Shown here: in pieces, positions 61,436-64,000 of the stretch
Layout: every line of letters begins with the position of its first letter
Numbering within the stretch: the first letter of the stretch is position 1
NCBI GenBank assembly: GCA_025350465.1
Contig: JANXXU010000048.1
Span: forward strand, 271,272-335,271
Origin: Alphaproteobacteria bacterium
GTDB taxonomy: Bacteria > Pseudomonadota > Alphaproteobacteria > Micropepsales > Micropepsaceae
Length of the DNA: 64,000 bases
Direction: 5' to 3'
The notes under the pieces: generated by a model
Told to the model about the DNA's origin: nothing
The model's database searches: none
Seen by the model: only the letters and a program-made list of their open reading frames with translations
Made by a program: the position numbers and the translations under genes

Positions 61436-61480
61436 GGCGGGCGGCTTGGCGAAACGACGATCCGGACGCTAGGTTCACGT

Positions 61481-61939
61481 ATGACCGCTGTGCTCCTATC
61501 GATTTGGCTTTCGACCGCCGCCGCGGCGTTCGATCCCGGTGCCCCGCCCGTCGTCGAACCGTTGACGATCGAGACGGCGGCCGGAGACAAACACACCTTC
61601 AAGGTCGAGGTCGTAAAGGACGACAAAGCCCGCGATCGCGGGCTCATGTTTCGCCAATCGCTGCCCGACGATGGCGGTATGCTGTTCGACTACGATCCCC
61701 CCCAGTCGATCGCGTTCTGGATGAAGAACACATACCTGCCGCTCGACATCGTTTTCATCGATGCCAAGGGCGTCATCCTCAACATCGCCGCCGATACGAC
61801 GCCCCTGAGCCTGCAGCAATTGCCCTCGACCGGGGAGGCGCGTGGCGTACTCGAAGTCAAAGGCGGCACCACGGCGCGCTTCGGCATCAAACCAGGCGAC
61901 CGCGTGCGTCACCGGATCTTCGACGGAAGTTCACCGTGA
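61481..61939 (+). CDS. DUF192 family protein, exported
   Basis: A 152-residue protein with a short signal peptide (about 1-15) and one DUF192 domain. KARDRGLMFRQSLPDDGGMLFDYDPPQSIAFWMKNTYLPLDIVFID holds the conserved block, and GVLEVKGGT and GDRV end it. Function is not established. It lies just after the cold-shock gene, a pairing often seen in alphaproteobacteria, though a terminator separates them. Its stop overlaps the GTG of the next gene. Confidence 0.9.
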   Translation: MTAVLLSIWLSTAAAAFDPGAPPVVEPLTIETAAGDKHTFKVEVVKDDKARDRGLMFRQSLPDDGGMLFDYDPPQSIAFWMKNTYLPLDIVFIDAKGVILNIAADTTPLSLQQLPSTGEARGVLEVKGGTTARFGIKPGDRVRHRIFDGSSP

Positions 61940-62319
61940 CGGTGCCGGACGGCGCACCGCCCGGCTTTGTCGAGAGCACGACGCGCGGCCCGTTCACCAG
62001 CCATAACGGGCCCGTCTATCACAAGGCCGACGACAAATTTGTTCGGGGCTTTCGCGCCCTCGCGCACCATTGCAACACGTACGGCATCGTTCACGGCGGC
62101 TGGCTCATGGCGTTCACCGACGGCGTCCTGGGCGCCGCGGTCTGGGAGGCGACAAAGACGCGCTCCGTCACCCTGCGCATGAACAGCGACTTCATCGCCA
62201 TGGTGCGCGCCGGCGAATGGGTCGAGGGGCGCGGCCTCGTCACGCGCGCGACGCGCAGCCTCGTTTTTGCCCGCGCAGAGCTGACGGCGGGCGGAAACCG
62301 GCGTGCCCCCAAGGCGTAA
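61936..62319 (+). CDS. PaaI-like hotdog thioesterase
   Basis: A 127-residue hotdog-fold protein. CNTYGIVHGGWLMAFTDGVLGAAVWEA has the HGG and following Asp of PaaI-type acyl-CoA thioesterases. The GTG at 61936 overlaps the DUF192 stop (GTGA), so the two are translationally coupled. The same fold occurs at 8258-8716, but the sequences are only distantly alike. Substrate unknown. Confidence 0.88.
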   Translation: MTVPDGAPPGFVESTTRGPFTSHNGPVYHKADDKFVRGFRALAHHCNTYGIVHGGWLMAFTDGVLGAAVWEATKTRSVTLRMNSDFIAMVRAGEWVEGRGLVTRATRSLVFARAELTAGGNRRAPKA

Positions 62320-62423
62320 CGCCGGTTCGGCTTGCAGGGGGCGCCTGAAGTCACTATTGAAGCCGCCCCACGACCGGCGCGCCGTTATTGGCGGCGCGCA
62401 CCGGTCCGACACTTACCGCTGAT

Positions 62424-62500
<77 letters not shown>

Positions 62501-62524
62501 CTTATTGCTAAAATAGGCCGTCAC

Positions 62525-63277
62525 TTATATTGCGCGACCGCGAGGGTCCGCGATACCGCGCAGGTCCGGCGCATCTTCCTTCAGATCAACGCCGGTGAGG
62601 CGGCGTTTGCGGGCTTCCTTCACCAACCAGGCCAGGCGGAGCGCTGCGTCCTCTAGGGCAAGTCCCCCTGGGCGAACGTTGGAGATGCAGTTGCGCTCGG
62701 AATCCATTGTGAGGCCAGGGCGAGGCGCAAACGTCACGTAGATGCCGATCGAGTCGGCGGCGGAAAGACCGGGACGTTCGCCAATCAGAACGACGCTGAA
62801 TTGCGCACCGAGCGCCTGCGCTATGTAGTCGCCAATGGCGACGCGGCCGCCCGAGACGATCGTGACCGGCGCCCAATTCAAGGTTGGCAAGCTATCGAGC
62901 ACGAGACGGGCGAGCGCGGCGCCATGGGAATCGATCGCGGTCGAGGACAAGCCGTCCGCGATGACGAGCGCTGCGTCATGGCTTCCGCGCTCCAGACGCC
63001 TGCGCGAGGCTTCGCTGAGACAGCGGCCGGCATCGGGGTTCATCAGATAGCTCTGGCGGTCGGTCGCCTGCGTCGTCAACAATTGAACACCGGGCCGATC
63101 GAGCGCGCTCGCAACAAGTCTTGCGTTGAACGGCCTTTGCACCGCGTCGCGCGCTCGCGCATGGGCGAGCTGGAATTCCAGTACGCGGCTGGTCGGCAAT
63201 CCGTTGCCGGAACGGCCGAGGGCCAAGCGTGCCGGCGTAAAGGCGGCGAGCGCGTGCCATTCGTCGCGATCGCTCAT
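62525..63277 (-). CDS. eutC: ethanolamine ammonia-lyase small subunit EutC
   Basis: A 250-residue subunit of the adenosylcobalamin-dependent lyase converting ethanolamine to acetaldehyde and ammonia. TPARLALGRSGNGLPT is the family opening, LLTTQATDRQSYLMNPDAGR and DGLSSTAIDSHG follow, and GDYIAQALGAQFSVVLIGERPGLSAADSIGIYVTF is the cobalamin-contacting region. It overlaps eutB by 4 bp. No microcompartment (eutS/M/N) genes are visible. Confidence 0.95.
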   Translation of the reverse strand: MSDRDEWHALAAFTPARLALGRSGNGLPTSRVLEFQLAHARARDAVQRPFNARLVASALDRPGVQLLTTQATDRQSYLMNPDAGRCLSEASRRRLERGSHDAALVIADGLSSTAIDSHGAALARLVLDSLPTLNWAPVTIVSGGRVAIGDYIAQALGAQFSVVLIGERPGLSAADSIGIYVTFAPRPGLTMDSERNCISNVRPGGLALEDAALRLAWLVKEARKRRLTGVDLKEDAPDLRGIADPRGRAI

Positions 63278-64000
63278 GTGCGCCCTGCGAAGTCGAGCAG
63301 GCGCCGGGCCTCGGTACCTGCGAGGCGCGGACGAATGCGCGCATTCCCATCCATGATGCCCATGCGCGTCAACCAGGCTTCGAATTCAGGCGCCGGGCGA
63401 AGATTGAGAGCGTCGCGCACGTAAAGCGCGTCATGAAACGACGTGCTCTGATAGGAGAGCATGATGTCGTCCGCGCCCGGCACGCCCATGACGTAAGTGC
63501 ACCCTGCGACTGCGAGCAGCGTCAGCAGATTGTCCATGTCGTCCTGGTCGGCGTCGGCATGGTTCGTGTAGCAGACGTCGACACCCATTGGCAGGCCGAG
63601 GAGCTTGCCGCAGAAATGATCCTCGAGCCCGGCGCGAATGATCTCCTTGCCGTTGAAGAGATACTCGGGGCCGATGAATCCGACGACGGAGTTGACGAGC
63701 AGCGGCTTGAAATGCCGCGCGACGGCATAGGCGCGGGTTTCCATCGTTTGCTGGTCGATGCCGTGATGCGCATTGGCGGAGAGCGCCGCGCCCTGTCCGG
63801 TCTCGAAATACATGACATTGTCACCGAGCGCGCCACGCTTGAGCGAGAGCGCTGCGTCGCGCGCTTCATTGAGCAATGCGTGATCGATTCCGAAACTCTT
63901 GTTGGCGGCCTGGCTTCCCGCGATTGACTGGAATACCAGATCCACAGGTGCATTCTGCGCCATGGCGCGCAGAGTCGTCGTGACATGGGACAGCACGCAG
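63274..64000 (-). CDS. eutB: ethanolamine ammonia-lyase large subunit EutB (partial)
   Basis: The C-terminal 241 residues of the catalytic subunit; the frame is open at the right edge, so the N-terminal half is outside the window. Recognisable pieces are FQSIAGSQAANKSFG, YFETGQGAALSANAHHGIDQQT, VVGFIGPEYLFNGKEIIRAGLEDHFCGKLLGLPMGVDVCYTNHADADQ and CTYVMGVPGADDIMLSYQ, which line the TIM-barrel substrate and cobalamin site. It is coupled to eutC. Confidence 0.95.
   Translation of the reverse strand, partial: CVLSHVTTTLRAMAQNAPVDLVFQSIAGSQAANKSFGIDHALLNEARDAALSLKRGALGDNVMYFETGQGAALSANAHHGIDQQTMETRAYAVARHFKPLLVNSVVGFIGPEYLFNGKEIIRAGLEDHFCGKLLGLPMGVDVCYTNHADADQDDMDNLLTLLAVAGCTYVMGVPGADDIMLSYQSTSFHDALYVRDALNLRPAPEFEAWLTRMGIMDGNARIRPRLAGTEARRLLDFAGRT

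Overview
The window looks like chromosomal DNA from a GC-rich alphaproteobacterium, probably Hyphomicrobiales-like, although the order cannot be fixed from sequence alone. Supporting signs are the alaC-hom-glpX-recJ gene order, the rplM-rpsI pair, a CO-dehydrogenase-type (cox) molybdenum hydroxylase locus, a class I PHA synthase, a cold-shock-domain/DUF192 pair, and an NAD-dependent formate dehydrogenase very like the Pseudomonas 101 enzyme. Genes are dense, ATGA or GTGA overlaps are common, and I see no insertion sequence, prophage, integrase or CRISPR array.

Layout. 0-8 kb: hydrolase, S9 peptidase lipoprotein, glutathione reductase, formate dehydrogenase, and an EmrB-like exporter divergent from a tetR-thioesterase-emrA-like operon across a perfect palindromic operator. 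10-11 kb: rplM-rpsI with promoter and terminator. 11-16.7 kb: secreted S41-like protein, DUF2461, PHB-depolymerase-type esterase, AidB-like acyl-CoA dehydrogenase. 16.8-18.7 kb: a ZTP-type (pfl) riboswitch, glyA and a coupled GNAT gene. 19-24 kb: small membrane and lipoproteins, a second esterase, and an AraC regulator beside a truncated relative. 24-32 kb: phaC, then lipoprotein-alaC-hom-glpX-recJ.

32-42 kb: a phosphate-selective porin behind a good Pho box, a TraB/TIKI-like membrane protein overlapping a small holin-like gene, an HD protein, a DoxX-like protein, tRNA-Glu and pstSCAB. 42-48.5 kb: a helically phased repeat cluster before a beta-lactamase-fold hydrolase, then a sirtuin, an aldo/keto reductase, a ClpP-like protease and a GH13 enzyme. 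48.5-60.5 kb: the cox locus, with coxG, coxSL, an unknown secreted protein and coxM in one block, and a tight six-gene maturation operon (coxD, coxE, split xdhC, mocA, NifU-like) in another. 60.7-64 kb: double cold-shock protein, DUF192, thioesterase, tRNA-Pro and ethanolamine ammonia-lyase (eutBC, eutB cut by the window edge).

How genes work together. The Pho box, porin and pst transporter form a phosphate-starvation module, but phoU, phoB and phoR are not here. The cox genes encode a three-subunit Mo-Fe/S-FAD hydroxylase plus maturation factors; its large subunit carries the form II signature AYRGAGR, so CO may not be the substrate. The riboswitch ties serine/one-carbon metabolism, and perhaps a GNAT enzyme, to purine/folate status. 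No clearly new system is evident. The best leads are the riboswitch-controlled glyA-GNAT pair, the phased TGCAACG repeats, the secreted protein inside the cox operon, and the overlooked small membrane gene at 35.7-35.9 kb.
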